64,000 nucleotides of DNA from Myxococcales bacterium (GCA_020633325.1 JACKDX010000001.1:62001-126000), one strand, 5' to 3'. Shown: positions 1 through 9,259, counted from the first letter of the stretch. Numbers and translations: made by a program. The notes: a model not told the origin generated them from the letters alone.

Positions 1-942
1 GCGGTTGCCGTAGGCCCGGGTAGTGATCGCATGGTGGCTTACTCGGCCCAAAGTGGAGGCACAAAGGCCTTTCATCTGTTGCGCCAAAACGGCGCATGGC
101 CGCCGCTGCCAACCGACAGCAGTCCGGGAGTATCTCCCCAACCGTTTAGTCCGGGGAGCAATGTCAGTCACGTTGAAGTCTCGCGATTGCCGAGTTCGCA
201 CATTTCAGACCCTTATGACTCGGCCGACATTACGTACGTTGCAGCATGGCGTAGCGCCCTCGGCAGTTTGTACTTCGATACGATTCAACGCGGCCTCCCC
301 CAGTCGAGTGCTGGCCATACAGTCATAAGCGAAATGTCCAGTCCCGTCTGGAACCTCAGTCAAGGAGGGAGCGCGCCCGTTCTCGTCTATGCCGTGCAAA
401 ATGGCGATAATGTGGATCTCAAGCTGCGGAAGATCGATCCTGTAACCGGTGCCATCGGCACGGAGCAAGGCATTTTTGCCAATCGCAATATCTTCGATGT
501 GGCGGCGACTCGTGTGCGCGAGGATTCTACCCTTGTGGCGTGGACGCAAATTGTGGCAAACGCCAGGCGCGAGGTACACCTCATTGCGGCGTACGATAAC
601 GGATCCTTCGGAACCGAGCGCATCGTTGAGACGGGCGCCGACCCATCGGAAGGCATTGCTCTCACCCCTCTCGGCGATTTTGCCGTGCTCGCCTACCGCG
701 GTGGCCCTAGCACCGATCGGGAGCAACGCGTCACCATGCTCAAGGGCGATGCATCGTTTGCGTTTGAAGGCGAAGGGCTCGAGTATTTCATTGTGGCAGA
801 TCTCGGCGACAGGACCGAACTCGATGTGGGTTCTCCCAGCTTGGCAACTAGTGACGATAACAATATCGTAGCGCTTGCCTGGTCGGAAGCTGACGGCGTG
901 GGTGGCCGCACACGACTTGCCCTTTTACGCTGCACGGACTGA
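1..942 (+). CDS. Hypothetical beta-rich protein, 5' end outside window
   Basis: The reading frame is open from the first base to a TGA at 940-942, so the gene very likely begins upstream; an internal ATG at 31 is not needed as a start. The visible 313 residues hold many short beta-strand-like segments such as VAAWRSALG, LVYAVQNGD, LVAWTQIV and IVALAWSEAD, recurring about every 45-50 residues. This spacing suggests a beta-propeller of the kind common in secreted myxobacterial proteins. The protein ends in RLALLRCTD. No catalytic motif or membrane segment is seen. It is co-oriented with the large vWA protein that follows about 180 bases downstream. I do not recognise the family. Confidence 0.6.
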   Translation, partial: AVAVGPGSDRMVAYSAQSGGTKAFHLLRQNGAWPPLPTDSSPGVSPQPFSPGSNVSHVEVSRLPSSHISDPYDSADITYVAAWRSALGSLYFDTIQRGLPQSSAGHTVISEMSSPVWNLSQGGSAPVLVYAVQNGDNVDLKLRKIDPVTGAIGTEQGIFANRNIFDVAATRVREDSTLVAWTQIVANARREVHLIAAYDNGSFGTERIVETGADPSEGIALTPLGDFAVLAYRGGPSTDREQRVTMLKGDASFAFEGEGLEYFIVADLGDRTELDVGSPSLATSDDNNIVALAWSEADGVGGRTRLALLRCTD

Positions 943-1119
943 CCTGTGGGGCAAGGTACGTTTTCCCCGCTCTGAAAAAAGTTCTAAGTTCGCAATGTTG
1001 TGCAGCATCTCTCATCATCCTAACCCGCTGAACATACTGAAAGATCACGGAATTTTGGCGGGTTGCCTTGGAACAACACTTGCAAGTGCTCCCCGGGGAA
1101 TATGGCGCAAGGGGTTTGT

Positions 1120-4100
1120 GTGAAGCAACACCATAGCTTTCTAAATAGTTGGGCGCTGGGAGGGATTGTACTTGCGGCAGGCCTTGCCGGACATTGCGCC
1201 CTTGAGGATGCGCCCCTCAATCCAGACGGCTCAGTGCCCCCTCCTGCTCTAGAAAGCAACTGCACTGATTTCGATCACGACGGTTACGGTAAGGGGTGTC
1301 AAGCGGGACCTGATTGCGATGATCGCGATAAGCAGCGCAATGTTTCCTGCGGCGCTTATGGGGCATGTGAAACCGGTACGAGCGGCCCCTGTTATGTGCT
1401 GAAGAGCGTCAGCCAAGACGCCCTTCATTGCACGAGCGGCACCCGCACATGTGTGAACGGCATCTGGGGCAGTTGCAACATGAACAAGGAGTACTCTCTC
1501 GAGCTTCCTGAGACGTACGCGGGGGTGATCACGGGTCCTGTGGAGTGTAACCCGTGCGATCCAGCGTGTGCGGTTTCGACCGACTATCCGACGGACGTCG
1601 AGCTGACAGAAGATAACTCAGAAGACGTCGTTTATGATCCGGGTAATGGCGGACTGACACTCGATTCAGGCGGCACCAGTGGTTCGGCCCTTCCGGATGC
1701 CGATGGCGATGGCGTGCCTGATGCCTATGACAGCTGCCCAGCCAATCCCGCCTGCGATGGTTGGGGCGACAATCCCGCCACCTGCGGAGCGTGCGCCGTA
1801 CTCGGTGATATCTTTCATGAGCTCCCTTTCGGTGGCCCCGCTCAATACGATCCCATTGTGTTTGAAACCCGCGTCCGAGCGGCAGATGTGTACTTCCTTA
1901 TGGACAACACCGCCTCCATGGGCGGGGAAATTTCGAATCTGCAAACCGCCCTCAATATTGGCAACTATCTGATTCGGCCCCAAAACTGCGACCAGATGGG
2001 CGGCACCATGTCCGACTGGACGGCTCAGTATTACCCAAATGCAACGCTGTCGGGTGCCGCCACCTTTACACAGACAGAGTCCGAGATCGCACACAACTGG
2101 GGCGTCAAAAGTCCCCCCGAGCTCAACATCGATGATGATGACCCCTTTTCCGTACGATGGACGGGCACCTTTAGCGCCAATGGCGGCAATTATTTGATCT
2201 CGGCAACCCATGATGACGCCATGCGCGTATTTATCGACGGGACGCCTTATCTCGCCGCTGGATGGGCTGATGGCACCGAACGCGTTACCAGCGCGACTGT
2301 GGCCCTTAGTGCGGGGAACCACAACATCGTCGTCGAGTATTACGAGAAGCTAAACAGGGCATTGGCGTACTTTGCCATTAGCAATAGCGTTTTACCCGCG
2401 CAGTATCAGGGCGTCACTGGCGCGATACGATGTGACATCGTGGATGCGCAGTTTGGCGCCGGCTATCACGATGACTTCCCGTATTCGACCCCCGAGGCAT
2501 ACGGCCAAAATTGTCCTGCAAAAACCGCAGACGCGAGCCCAAGGGGCCGCGATAAGCCCTACGGCAACCTGCGCGCGATTACCAACAATGCTACCGACAT
2601 CACCAACGCCATCAACAGCTATCAAGCAGCATGCGGCGCCGACGATCCCGAATCTCAGCTCTCCGCGCTGTACGCGATCGCCTCGGGCCACGGCATTGCC
2701 GATACCAAGGGCAGCATCAGTTTCTCCGGGATGGCCACCGTGACGCCTACGACGATTGATATGTCGGCGACGCCCGTCGACGTCACCGGCGCGGGCTCGT
2801 TCGCCGACACCTACGCAACAGCCTTTGATGCCGGCATCATCGGAGACGGACCTGCCAAGCGACTTAAAGGTGATAGCCGAGATCAAGGTAATGATTATGA
2901 TTTGGCAGGCTGCGGCACGGGTAGCGATGCGCCCGATGTGGTCATCAAGTTTACCGTCGGGGAGACCCGCACCGTGGTCATTTCCAGCGAAGGAACGGCC
3001 TTTAAGGATGTCGTCCACTTGCGGGATGGTACGCAAGCCGCGGTGGCCTGCGATGTGGGCGGGGGTGCTGCTGGCGATTCCTTGATCACCCAGACCCTAA
3101 CCCCGGGGTTGTATTACATCGTGATCGACGGAGTAAGCAATGCCCAGAAGGGCAACTATGCAATCGCCATTGGCTCACTACAACAGGAAACAATCGACTC
3201 TCCCTATCACTTTGGCAATCGCACCAACAGCTGGATCAAGACCAATGGCACAACGACGATAGGGTTCGCGGATGACATGGACGATGCGGGCTGTGCCCCG
3301 GAGGGCAATCACTTTGGCCGCGACGTCTTTTACAGCTTTGATGTGGACACGCGCACCGAGATGGGCGTGCTCCTGGATATTGCGCGCAACTACAACGATA
3401 CCTCAGACAACAATCAGATAACCCTCATGTTATATGACGCAAGCCATAATTTGCTCACGTGCAGCGAACGGCGCGGGAATGAAGCCTCGTTTATAGGAGA
3501 TCTCGAGCCAGGAACCTATATCGTGCGTGTCGATACGCGTGATCTTAATAGTAGAGGCGGCTTCCGGCTGTCCATTGGCCCCTGGGCCACTGTGCCCATG
3601 GGTGCTGGGTCCGATCGCTGGTTTGCACCTCCCCAAACAACGTGTCCCTTAGGCACTTGGGGCTATCCCTGTTTTAGAGACGATTCCATTCCCATGGTGA
3701 TCTTGATGACAGATAACCGCTTTCATGACGGACCATCGAAACAATCTATCTTCGATCAGTATCCCTTCTTTGCCCCAGATTATTTTGGCGCTCTTCGCGC
3801 CTTGCAAGAGCGTTCTGTCAAAGTTCTGGGCATCCATTCTGGCCCCCCGCCGGGCGTTTCTTGCGATTTTCAATGTCTCTCCGGCCATTATGGGGAGGTG
3901 TGCGAAAATCAGCAGGTATGTGACTCGTACACATGCGGGGATGTGACGAAGTGCTCCCAGGGCAAATGCTGGGACGTCTACAAGTGCAATATCTGCGCGG
4001 GCGGGACGCACAACGAATGGGTTTGTGAAGATGAGTTTATCTGCGATGATTACGACACGGAAACGTCGTGCGTGGAGGTGCCGGGAATCAGTCAAGAGCA

Positions 4101-4902
4101 CCTCATCACGTTGGCTTCTGACACCGGGGCCGTCGATAGCGAGGGCAACGCTCTGGTCTATCAAATCAATAGCGACGGCTCAGGCATGAGCCGCGCGGTC
4201 GTGCGCGCTGTGAGTGACTTGGCGCAGGGCAGCCGCATGAACATCACCCTGCGCATCAACGACAACCCAGGCACACCTTCAGTGGATGAGCGGCTCTTCG
4301 TGGAGTCTATTCTGGCGATTCCCACGGCAGAGACCAACGTGCGGTGCATTCAGCCCCAGCCGGGAGACTGGTTCAATGGCTGTCTGCCCGGGACAAACAC
4401 GACGTTTAGCGTCGGATTTGCCAACAACATCGTCGCTCCTACCGGCGCGCCACAGGTGTTTGACTTCACCATTGATACGTTGGGCGACGGCACCTTTGTG
4501 CTGAACACAGTTGAGGTGCGCATCGTCGTGCCCGCTGCAGTCGGCGCCTTGCAACCCTCGGGAAGCTACTGGCGTGACTATAGTGGATCATGTGTGGGTA
4601 CCGAGCGGCCGAGGTGGGGCGAAATGAGTTGGACGGCAACCTTTCCGGCCGGTACCTCCATCCGATGGGAAATTCAAACCGCCAACGAGCAGACGGACTT
4701 GGACGCGGCGACTCCTGTGACCTTCATGGCACCTACAACAAGCTCGCCAGTGAATGTGGGGGACAAGCTTATCGAGGCAAGCCAATTCGCCGAGCTGCCA
4801 TTTATTCGGGTGACCGCCGTGCTCTTTGCAAACCCAGGCCTCACAGCATCTCCCGTCCTAAATGGATTTGAGCTAAAGTACACGTGTCGGACGGCCGAGT
4901 AG
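1120..4902 (+). CDS. Giant secreted vWA protein with nested PA14 and PPC domains
   Basis: I chose a GTG start at 1120 because AAGGGG precedes it by five to six bases and the product then begins MKQHHSFLN followed by a hydrophobic stretch ending AGHCALE, a signal peptide with a non-canonical lipobox. The frame stays open to an ATG at 1063. Order (residues from 1120): Cys-rich Ca-binding type segments (DADGDGVPD), start of a vWA domain with a MIDAS-like DNTASMGG near 255, a PA14 domain about 303-423, return to vWA, two PPC-like beta-sandwiches about 605-683 and 730-823, vWA strand VILMTD near 858, a dense Cys-rich insert 910-988, vWA tail to about 1043, then a beta-rich C-terminus. MIDAS Ser is present. 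Likely a surface adhesion or carbohydrate-binding protein; the ligand is unknown. Confidence 0.85.
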   Translation: MKQHHSFLNSWALGGIVLAAGLAGHCALEDAPLNPDGSVPPPALESNCTDFDHDGYGKGCQAGPDCDDRDKQRNVSCGAYGACETGTSGPCYVLKSVSQDALHCTSGTRTCVNGIWGSCNMNKEYSLELPETYAGVITGPVECNPCDPACAVSTDYPTDVELTEDNSEDVVYDPGNGGLTLDSGGTSGSALPDADGDGVPDAYDSCPANPACDGWGDNPATCGACAVLGDIFHELPFGGPAQYDPIVFETRVRAADVYFLMDNTASMGGEISNLQTALNIGNYLIRPQNCDQMGGTMSDWTAQYYPNATLSGAATFTQTESEIAHNWGVKSPPELNIDDDDPFSVRWTGTFSANGGNYLISATHDDAMRVFIDGTPYLAAGWADGTERVTSATVALSAGNHNIVVEYYEKLNRALAYFAISNSVLPAQYQGVTGAIRCDIVDAQFGAGYHDDFPYSTPEAYGQNCPAKTADASPRGRDKPYGNLRAITNNATDITNAINSYQAACGADDPESQLSALYAIASGHGIADTKGSISFSGMATVTPTTIDMSATPVDVTGAGSFADTYATAFDAGIIGDGPAKRLKGDSRDQGNDYDLAGCGTGSDAPDVVIKFTVGETRTVVISSEGTAFKDVVHLRDGTQAAVACDVGGGAAGDSLITQTLTPGLYYIVIDGVSNAQKGNYAIAIGSLQQETIDSPYHFGNRTNSWIKTNGTTTIGFADDMDDAGCAPEGNHFGRDVFYSFDVDTRTEMGVLLDIARNYNDTSDNNQITLMLYDASHNLLTCSERRGNEASFIGDLEPGTYIVRVDTRDLNSRGGFRLSIGPWATVPMGAGSDRWFAPPQTTCPLGTWGYPCFRDDSIPMVILMTDNRFHDGPSKQSIFDQYPFFAPDYFGALRALQERSVKVLGIHSGPPPGVSCDFQCLSGHYGEVCENQQVCDSYTCGDVTKCSQGKCWDVYKCNICAGGTHNEWVCEDEFICDDYDTETSCVEVPGISQEHLITLASDTGAVDSEGNALVYQINSDGSGMSRAVVRAVSDLAQGSRMNITLRINDNPGTPSVDERLFVESILAIPTAETNVRCIQPQPGDWFNGCLPGTNTTFSVGFANNIVAPTGAPQVFDFTIDTLGDGTFVLNTVEVRIVVPAAVGALQPSGSYWRDYSGSCVGTERPRWGEMSWTATFPAGTSIRWEIQTANEQTDLDAATPVTFMAPTTSSPVNVGDKLIEASQFAELPFIRVTAVLFANPGLTASPVLNGFELKYTCRTAE

Positions 4903-4979
4903 CTTCCTTTGTCACCGGCTTCTCGAAAACGCGACTGAGCAACCTTGAAAACGGTGGCCATTGGCTTTACATAACGGCC

Positions 4980-6014
4980 ATGACTACGCAACACGCAGAA
5001 AAATCCGAGTATTTACGTACACCGATCTCGCATATTGATATCAAGGCCCACGATGTGCGCGGGTATGTAAAGGCTATGGAACACATGGCATTTCAGGCGC
5101 GTAACCTGCACCGCGCTTCGGACATCTATGACCGTATGCTCAAAGATCAAGACTGCAGCGTGATTTTGTGTCTTGCAGGTTCTTTGTTCTCGGCGGGCCT
5201 GAAGCAGGTCGTCGTAGATATGGTGCGACACCAGATGGTCGATGCCATCGTATCGACCGGCGCTAACATTGTGGATCAGGATTTTTTTGAAGCGCTTGGA
5301 TTTAAGCATTACATCGGCAACGCCTATGCCGATGATAGCCAACTACGCGAGCTTCGCATCGACCGTATCTACGATACCTATATCGATGAGGAAGAGCTCA
5401 AGGTCTGTGACATGACGGTCACCAAAATCGCCAATGAACTGGAACCACGGGCCTATTCCTCACGCGAATTCATCAGTGAGATGGGACGCTACCTCTCGGG
5501 GCAGCCGAAGAAGACGGACAGCGTTATTTTGGCCGCCTACGAGACAGGCACTCCCATTTTTTGCCCGGCGTTTTCCGATTCTTCCGCGGGACTCGGCCTT
5601 GTGCATCATCAGTGGCACAGGCCGGATGAGCACATTGCCATCGACTCAGCCAAAGACTTTTTGGAGCTCACCCAGATCAAAATCGCCGCGAAGGAAACGG
5701 GGTTGGTCATGATTGGCGGCGGCGTTCCGAAAAACTTTGCCCAAGATCTCGTCATTGCTGCGGAGGTACTCGATCAAGATGTACCCATGCACAAGTATGC
5801 GATTCAACTGACTGTGGCGGATGAACGCGATGGCGCGCTCAGTAGTTCCACCCTTCGTGAGGCCACGTCGTGGGGCAAAGTTGATACCGTATATGAGCAA
5901 ATGGTTTATGGTGAAGCCACCCTGACCATGCCATTGTTGGTGGGGTATGCATTTCACCAGCGACATTGGGAGGCACGGAAGGCCCGACGCTTCGCAGATT
6001 TGTTTGCGAAGTGA
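4980..6014 (+). CDS. Deoxyhypusine synthase-family protein
   Basis: The family uses NAD and spermidine; true deoxyhypusine synthase modifies eIF5A, which bacteria generally lack, so bacterial members probably act on a small amine such as putrescine or agmatine or on an unknown protein. Hallmarks are LAGSLFSAGLKQ, VDAIVSTGANIV, FCPAFSDSSAGLG and the catalytic-lysine segment SWGKVD (Lys about 300, equivalent to Lys329 of the human enzyme). The open frame reaches back to an ATG at 4884 inside the preceding gene, but the ATG at 4980 gives about 344 residues, the normal length, and avoids the overlap. It follows the giant vWA gene by 77 bases. Real substrate cannot be told from sequence. Confidence 0.85.
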   Translation: MTTQHAEKSEYLRTPISHIDIKAHDVRGYVKAMEHMAFQARNLHRASDIYDRMLKDQDCSVILCLAGSLFSAGLKQVVVDMVRHQMVDAIVSTGANIVDQDFFEALGFKHYIGNAYADDSQLRELRIDRIYDTYIDEEELKVCDMTVTKIANELEPRAYSSREFISEMGRYLSGQPKKTDSVILAAYETGTPIFCPAFSDSSAGLGLVHHQWHRPDEHIAIDSAKDFLELTQIKIAAKETGLVMIGGGVPKNFAQDLVIAAEVLDQDVPMHKYAIQLTVADERDGALSSSTLREATSWGKVDTVYEQMVYGEATLTMPLLVGYAFHQRHWEARKARRFADLFAK

Positions 6015-6051
6015 TGCCGTCTGGAGGCGATAACCCTCTTTGAGAAGCCTG

Positions 6052-6816
6052 CTACTTTAACAGGTAGGTGAGCTCTACCTGGTGGCTGATGATGATCTCG
6101 CCTTGCTCCACCGGCACGCTGTCCTGCGCCCCAGCTTTGAGCATGTGGGATTCCATGGCCATCCGAGGATAGATACGGTCGCCAATGCTCTCGCGGATGG
6201 ACGCGATGGGCCCCAGCGTTGCGCCACTGAGTTCCGCAAGCGAGCGCGCTCGGCGCTTGGCGTTGTCCATTGCGATCTTACGCGCCTTGGCCTCGAGCGC
6301 ACTTGAATCGTCGAGCTCGAAGCTGATGCCCCAAATGTTGTTCGCGCCCGCTCGCGTGGCGGCGCTGAGGATAGCACCTAGCTTGGTCAGGTCTCGCACT
6401 GTGACGTTGAGTTGGTTGTTAACTCGGTAGTGCCCCTTCAGACTGTCGCCCGCCGCATTTAGCTGCTCTTTCGCGGGGAGAGGACGCGGCTGTTCTGGGG
6501 CATCCTTTTCGTAGTTAATAGAATAGTTACTGGTCTGAAGATCTTTTTGGGAAACGCCCATGGCTTTTAGGGCCTCGATCACACTTTGCATGCGCTTGGT
6601 CGCATCTCGCTCAGCAGCTTCAACGCTCGTGTGCCGTACTTCGACTCCCAGGCTGGTTTTTGCAATGTCGGGCTTCACTTTGATTTCAGCGGTGCCCGTT
6701 ACGCTAAGGCCGAGATTTCTTTCAGGGCCCCCTGTGTGTATGACAGTCGTGGGTGTCCCACATCCGCACGCTAGACCAGCCACGGCCATCACTAAGCTAT
6801 GTGTATATCGACGCAT
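6052..6816 (-). CDS. SIMPL-domain (DUF541) lipoprotein
   Basis: The start at 6816 is set by AGGAG six bases upstream; an in-frame ATG at 6840 is less likely. The product begins MRRYTHSLVMAVAGLACGCG, a lipoprotein-type signal, followed by the SIMPL fold: VTGTAEIKVKPD, EAAERDATKRMQSVIEALK, SNYSINY, YRVNNQLNVTVRDL and AKARKIAMDNAKRRARSLA, the typical order of a 240-250 residue DUF541 protein. Members are periplasmic or outer-membrane proteins of unclear biochemical role, often linked to oxidative or envelope stress. It is divergent from the P1 peptidase gene, with about 110 bases between. Confidence 0.88.
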   Translation of the reverse strand: MRRYTHSLVMAVAGLACGCGTPTTVIHTGGPERNLGLSVTGTAEIKVKPDIAKTSLGVEVRHTSVEAAERDATKRMQSVIEALKAMGVSQKDLQTSNYSINYEKDAPEQPRPLPAKEQLNAAGDSLKGHYRVNNQLNVTVRDLTKLGAILSAATRAGANNIWGISFELDDSSALEAKARKIAMDNAKRRARSLAELSGATLGPIASIRESIGDRIYPRMAMESHMLKAGAQDSVPVEQGEIIISHQVELTYLLK

Positions 6817-6891
6817 TGCATTCTCCTGACTGAGCGGCATTCATAGCGCAAGCATTCGGCACACACCAGTTGTCTGCCATTCATACCCTTC

Positions 6892-6921
6892 TTCGCGCAT
6901 ACTTAATCAAACTGGTATAAC
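6892..6921 (+). promoter_or_regulatory. Possible promoter of the P1 peptidase gene
   Basis: A TATAAC box at 6916-6921 lies seven bases before the GTG start at 6929, so transcription would begin at or next to the start codon (leaderless). The -35 region is weak (TTCGCG at 6892-6897, spacer 18). No Shine-Dalgarno sequence precedes the GTG, which fits a leaderless message. Confidence 0.4.
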
Positions 6922-6928
6922 TTCCGCC

Positions 6929-8125
6929 GTGACTCATCCCCCACGGCCTAGGCGCGATCCTTCAGAAAAGTCCCAAACGCCTCCCGCGGCCCAGAACCTG
7001 GCCTCGCATGAAAGAAGGCGCGCCAGGCAACTCGGCATTCCGCTCGGTAAGTATCGTCCTGGGAAATACAACGCCATCACCGATGTGAAAGGCGTGGCCG
7101 TTGGTCACTCCACCATTATCGAAGGTGAGCCAGGCCCGCTGGTGCAAGGGCAAGGTCCGATGCGCACAGGAGTAACAGCCATTCTCCCTTGGGGCACGAG
7201 CGTGTTTCATGAGCGTGTGGTCGGTGGCGGCTTTATTCTCAACGGCGCGGGTGAGGTCACTGGGCTTACGCAAGTGATGGAGTGGGGACTCATTGAAACA
7301 CCTATTTTTCTCACCAACACTCTGAGCGTCGGCACGGTATCCACCGCCGCTGTCAAGTACATGCTGGAGCAATATCCGGGAATTGGCGAGGAGCACGATG
7401 TGGTAATTCCACTGGTGGGCGAATGCGACGATTCCTGGCTCAACGACATTGCCGGGCAACACGTCAGCGAAGGCCATGTTTATGATGCGCTCAATACCGC
7501 CAAAGGCGGCCTAGTGCCGGAGGGAAACGTCGGCGGCGGTACGGGCATGGTCACCTGCGATCTCAAAGGCGGCATTGGCACCTCAAGCCGTAAGCTACCC
7601 CAAGCCTTGGGAGGATTCACCGTGGGAGTGCTCGTTATGAGCAATTTCGGCAATATTGAAGATCTGCGCATCAGTGGATTTCCATTGGGACAGAAGATTG
7701 CGCCCCAGTTTACGCATCTTGCCAAGCGACGGACCAACTATGGGTCCATCATCGCTGTCGTCGCCACCGATGCGCCATTGCTCAGCCATCAGATCAGCCG
7801 TTTATGCAAGCGCGTCGCACTCGGCATCGGCCGTATGGGATCTTATGCGGCTCACAGCTCTGGCGAAATCGTCTTGGGATTTTCAACAACCAACCGTGTG
7901 CCGCGTAAGGCCAAGCGAATGATTCACCGCATCCGCGTCATGCTCGATACGCACTTAGATCCCTTGTATGATGCCACCGTGGAATGCACCGAAGAAGCGA
8001 TTCTCAACGCACTATGCATGGCCGAGGATATGCGAGGGGCGCATGGCAACTTTTGCCCGGCGCTGCCGTTGGATGAAGTAGCACAACTTGCGAAGTGGCT
8101 GAGCGGGACTATACCGCCTGCTTAG
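6929..8125 (+). CDS. P1-family peptidase (DmpA-type, MEROPS S58)
   Basis: These cytoplasmic or periplasmic N-terminal nucleophile hydrolases self-cleave and act as aminopeptidases, D-esterases or beta-peptidases. Family signatures are GKYNAITDVKGVAVGH, RTGVTAILP, GEVTGLTQVMEWG, NTLSVGTV, GNVGGGTGM and GGIGTSSR, the last being the segment where the self-cleavage nucleophile lies. Length 398 residues is normal after allowing for a 35-residue Pro/Arg-rich N-terminal extension without an obvious signal peptide. The GTG start at 6929 has a TATAAC box seven bases before it. The last 105 bases and the stop are repeated, diverged, at 11890-11994 next to the Ddl-like gene. Confidence 0.9.
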   Translation: MTHPPRPRRDPSEKSQTPPAAQNLASHERRRARQLGIPLGKYRPGKYNAITDVKGVAVGHSTIIEGEPGPLVQGQGPMRTGVTAILPWGTSVFHERVVGGGFILNGAGEVTGLTQVMEWGLIETPIFLTNTLSVGTVSTAAVKYMLEQYPGIGEEHDVVIPLVGECDDSWLNDIAGQHVSEGHVYDALNTAKGGLVPEGNVGGGTGMVTCDLKGGIGTSSRKLPQALGGFTVGVLVMSNFGNIEDLRISGFPLGQKIAPQFTHLAKRRTNYGSIIAVVATDAPLLSHQISRLCKRVALGIGRMGSYAAHSSGEIVLGFSTTNRVPRKAKRMIHRIRVMLDTHLDPLYDATVECTEEAILNALCMAEDMRGAHGNFCPALPLDEVAQLAKWLSGTIPPA

Positions 8126-8147
8126 CGACGCTCAAGGCGGCGCTCAC
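8021..8147. repeat. Gene-junction repeat, copy 1
   Basis: This stretch covers the last 35 codons of the P1 peptidase, its stop, and about 22 bases beyond. It matches 11890-12015: the first 32 bases are identical, the rest differs mostly at third codon positions. Beyond the stop, the minus strand reads RRLERR then stop, identical to the C-terminus of the Ddl-like gene at 11991. So the end of that neighbour is also duplicated. Confidence 0.8.
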
Positions 8148-8149
8148 AA

Positions 8150-8286
8150 TCGGGCCCGGGGCAATACCGGTACTCGTATCACTGGGCGATACGTTTGCCT
8201 GCCCAGACGGCACGCTTAGCAGAATCGATATCGATGGCGCGACGATGCCATGCGGCAATTGCTGTGAGAAACAATCGTACACTTGA
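8150..8286 (+). pseudogene. Fragment of a lipoprotein gene related to 39226-40098
   Basis: The plus-strand frame reads VSLGDTFACPDGTLSRID and continues IDGATMPCGNCC to a stop at 8284-8286. The intact lipoprotein at 39226 has SQGDAFACPEGTLTRIN followed by IDGAA, so the two share a GD.FACP.GTL.RI.IDGA core. There is no start codon or signal peptide, and the left edge coincides with the end of the duplicated gene junction at about 8148. It is best explained as a decayed fragment of a paralogous lipoprotein gene. Confidence 0.65.
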
Positions 8287-8400
8287 CAAGCATTGTTCTT
8301 CTGTTGGCGGGCGCATGCGTACTGCACATTTGCGGCCTTTTTGCGGAGTTGTAACCGGCCCTCGGGTTCCGTTTCCGATACTTCAGTGTAAACAATTATT

Positions 8401-8586
8401 CTAATTCTTCTGCTGCTCTTCCTTCGCTTCATTGAGTTTCTCGCCGACCTCTTGTCGACCTTCCTGCATCTCTTCTCTAGCGTCCTCGTGATCCCCGGGA
8501 TCCGTGTCAGTCGCCGCAATTTCGCGTTCCGTGTATTCGGAACCACTACTTACAGGCAAGTATGACCCAACACCAAAATACGCCAA
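8401..8586 (-). CDS. Possible small charged protein, start uncertain
   Basis: The frame runs from a stop just above 8610 to a TAA at 8401 and reads AYFGVGSYLPV, then a helix-forming acidic and basic tail, DAREEMQEGRQEVGEKLNEA. It lies immediately downstream of the nucleotidyltransferase gene on the same strand. The only start near its head is a TTG at 8586 without a clear ribosome-binding site. The amphipathic, alanine- and glutamate-rich tail looks coding, but it could equally be the 3' remnant of a longer gene. Function is not recognisable. Confidence 0.25.
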   Translation of the reverse strand: MAYFGVGSYLPVSSGSEYTEREIAATDTDPGDHEDAREEMQEGRQEVGEKLNEAKEEQQKN

Positions 8587-8602
8587 GATGTCACCCCCGA
8601 TA

Positions 8603-9259
8603 TCAACTTGCTAGTGGAGCACTGATGTGGCCAAAGTAGATGCGTAGTTGTTTTGCGGTTTTCGCGTTCCCGCTCGCGAGTGCCATGGCTTCAGGACTCC
8701 GTCCAACCGTGCCTAATAGTTCAGCGTGTTCATTGCCAAGATAGGGTGACGCCAAATCAGGCTTGAAGTTGTGAGCCGATTCATGGGCCACCGCAGCAAT
8801 CCGAAATAGATCCCTCGCATCTTTTCGTCCCTTGGCGCTGTGACGACGGTCCCGATAGGCTTCCATCTTGAGTACGAAAAGATGTTCCAGACCAGCCACA
8901 CGTAGATTTCCAAACTTTACGCTATGCGCGACTACTGCGTCGTACGGGACGATCAGTGCGGCATGATGTTCGGTGTAGATATCAAAGTCGAACCCGGACT
9001 TAATGAGCTGATGTTTATTGAGCCGACGGTTGGCGGTAACGTCCTCGATGTCACGTAAATCCGACATGTCCGCCATGGAAATATAAAAATCGGCGTCGTG
9101 GGTGAACTCCGCAAATATGCGGGTAGCCTCATAGTTTGCAGCATGCAGGTAAATAGCGATACCCCCGATGTAAACAATGCCATCCGGGAACATCAAGGCA
9201 AGCTCCTCGCAGGCTGCCAGCAACTCTTGAAACTCTGTTGAGGGGGGCTCGATTGACAT
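8603..9259 (-). CDS. Nucleotidyltransferase-like protein (AbiEii/MNT type), candidate toxin
   Basis: The ATG at 9259 (MSIEPPSTEF) is preferred over the far upstream start at 9493, because a promoter ends right at it and the extra N-terminus overlaps the opposite gene. The 218-residue product has the nucleotidyltransferase pattern: GGIAIYLH near residue 35, then FTHDADFYIS with the acidic D.D pair, and later GLEHLFVLKMEAYRDR and KGRKDARDLFRI, as in AbiEii/DUF6036-like toxins. Such enzymes transfer nucleotides to RNA or protein partners. It is transcribed away from the 9288 gene from an overlapping promoter region. The family assignment is by motif only. Confidence 0.65.
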   Translation of the reverse strand: MSIEPPSTEFQELLAACEELALMFPDGIVYIGGIAIYLHAANYEATRIFAEFTHDADFYISMADMSDLRDIEDVTANRRLNKHQLIKSGFDFDIYTEHHAALIVPYDAVVAHSVKFGNLRVAGLEHLFVLKMEAYRDRRHSAKGRKDARDLFRIAAVAHESAHNFKPDLASPYLGNEHAELLGTVGRSPEAMALASGNAKTAKQLRIYFGHISAPLAS

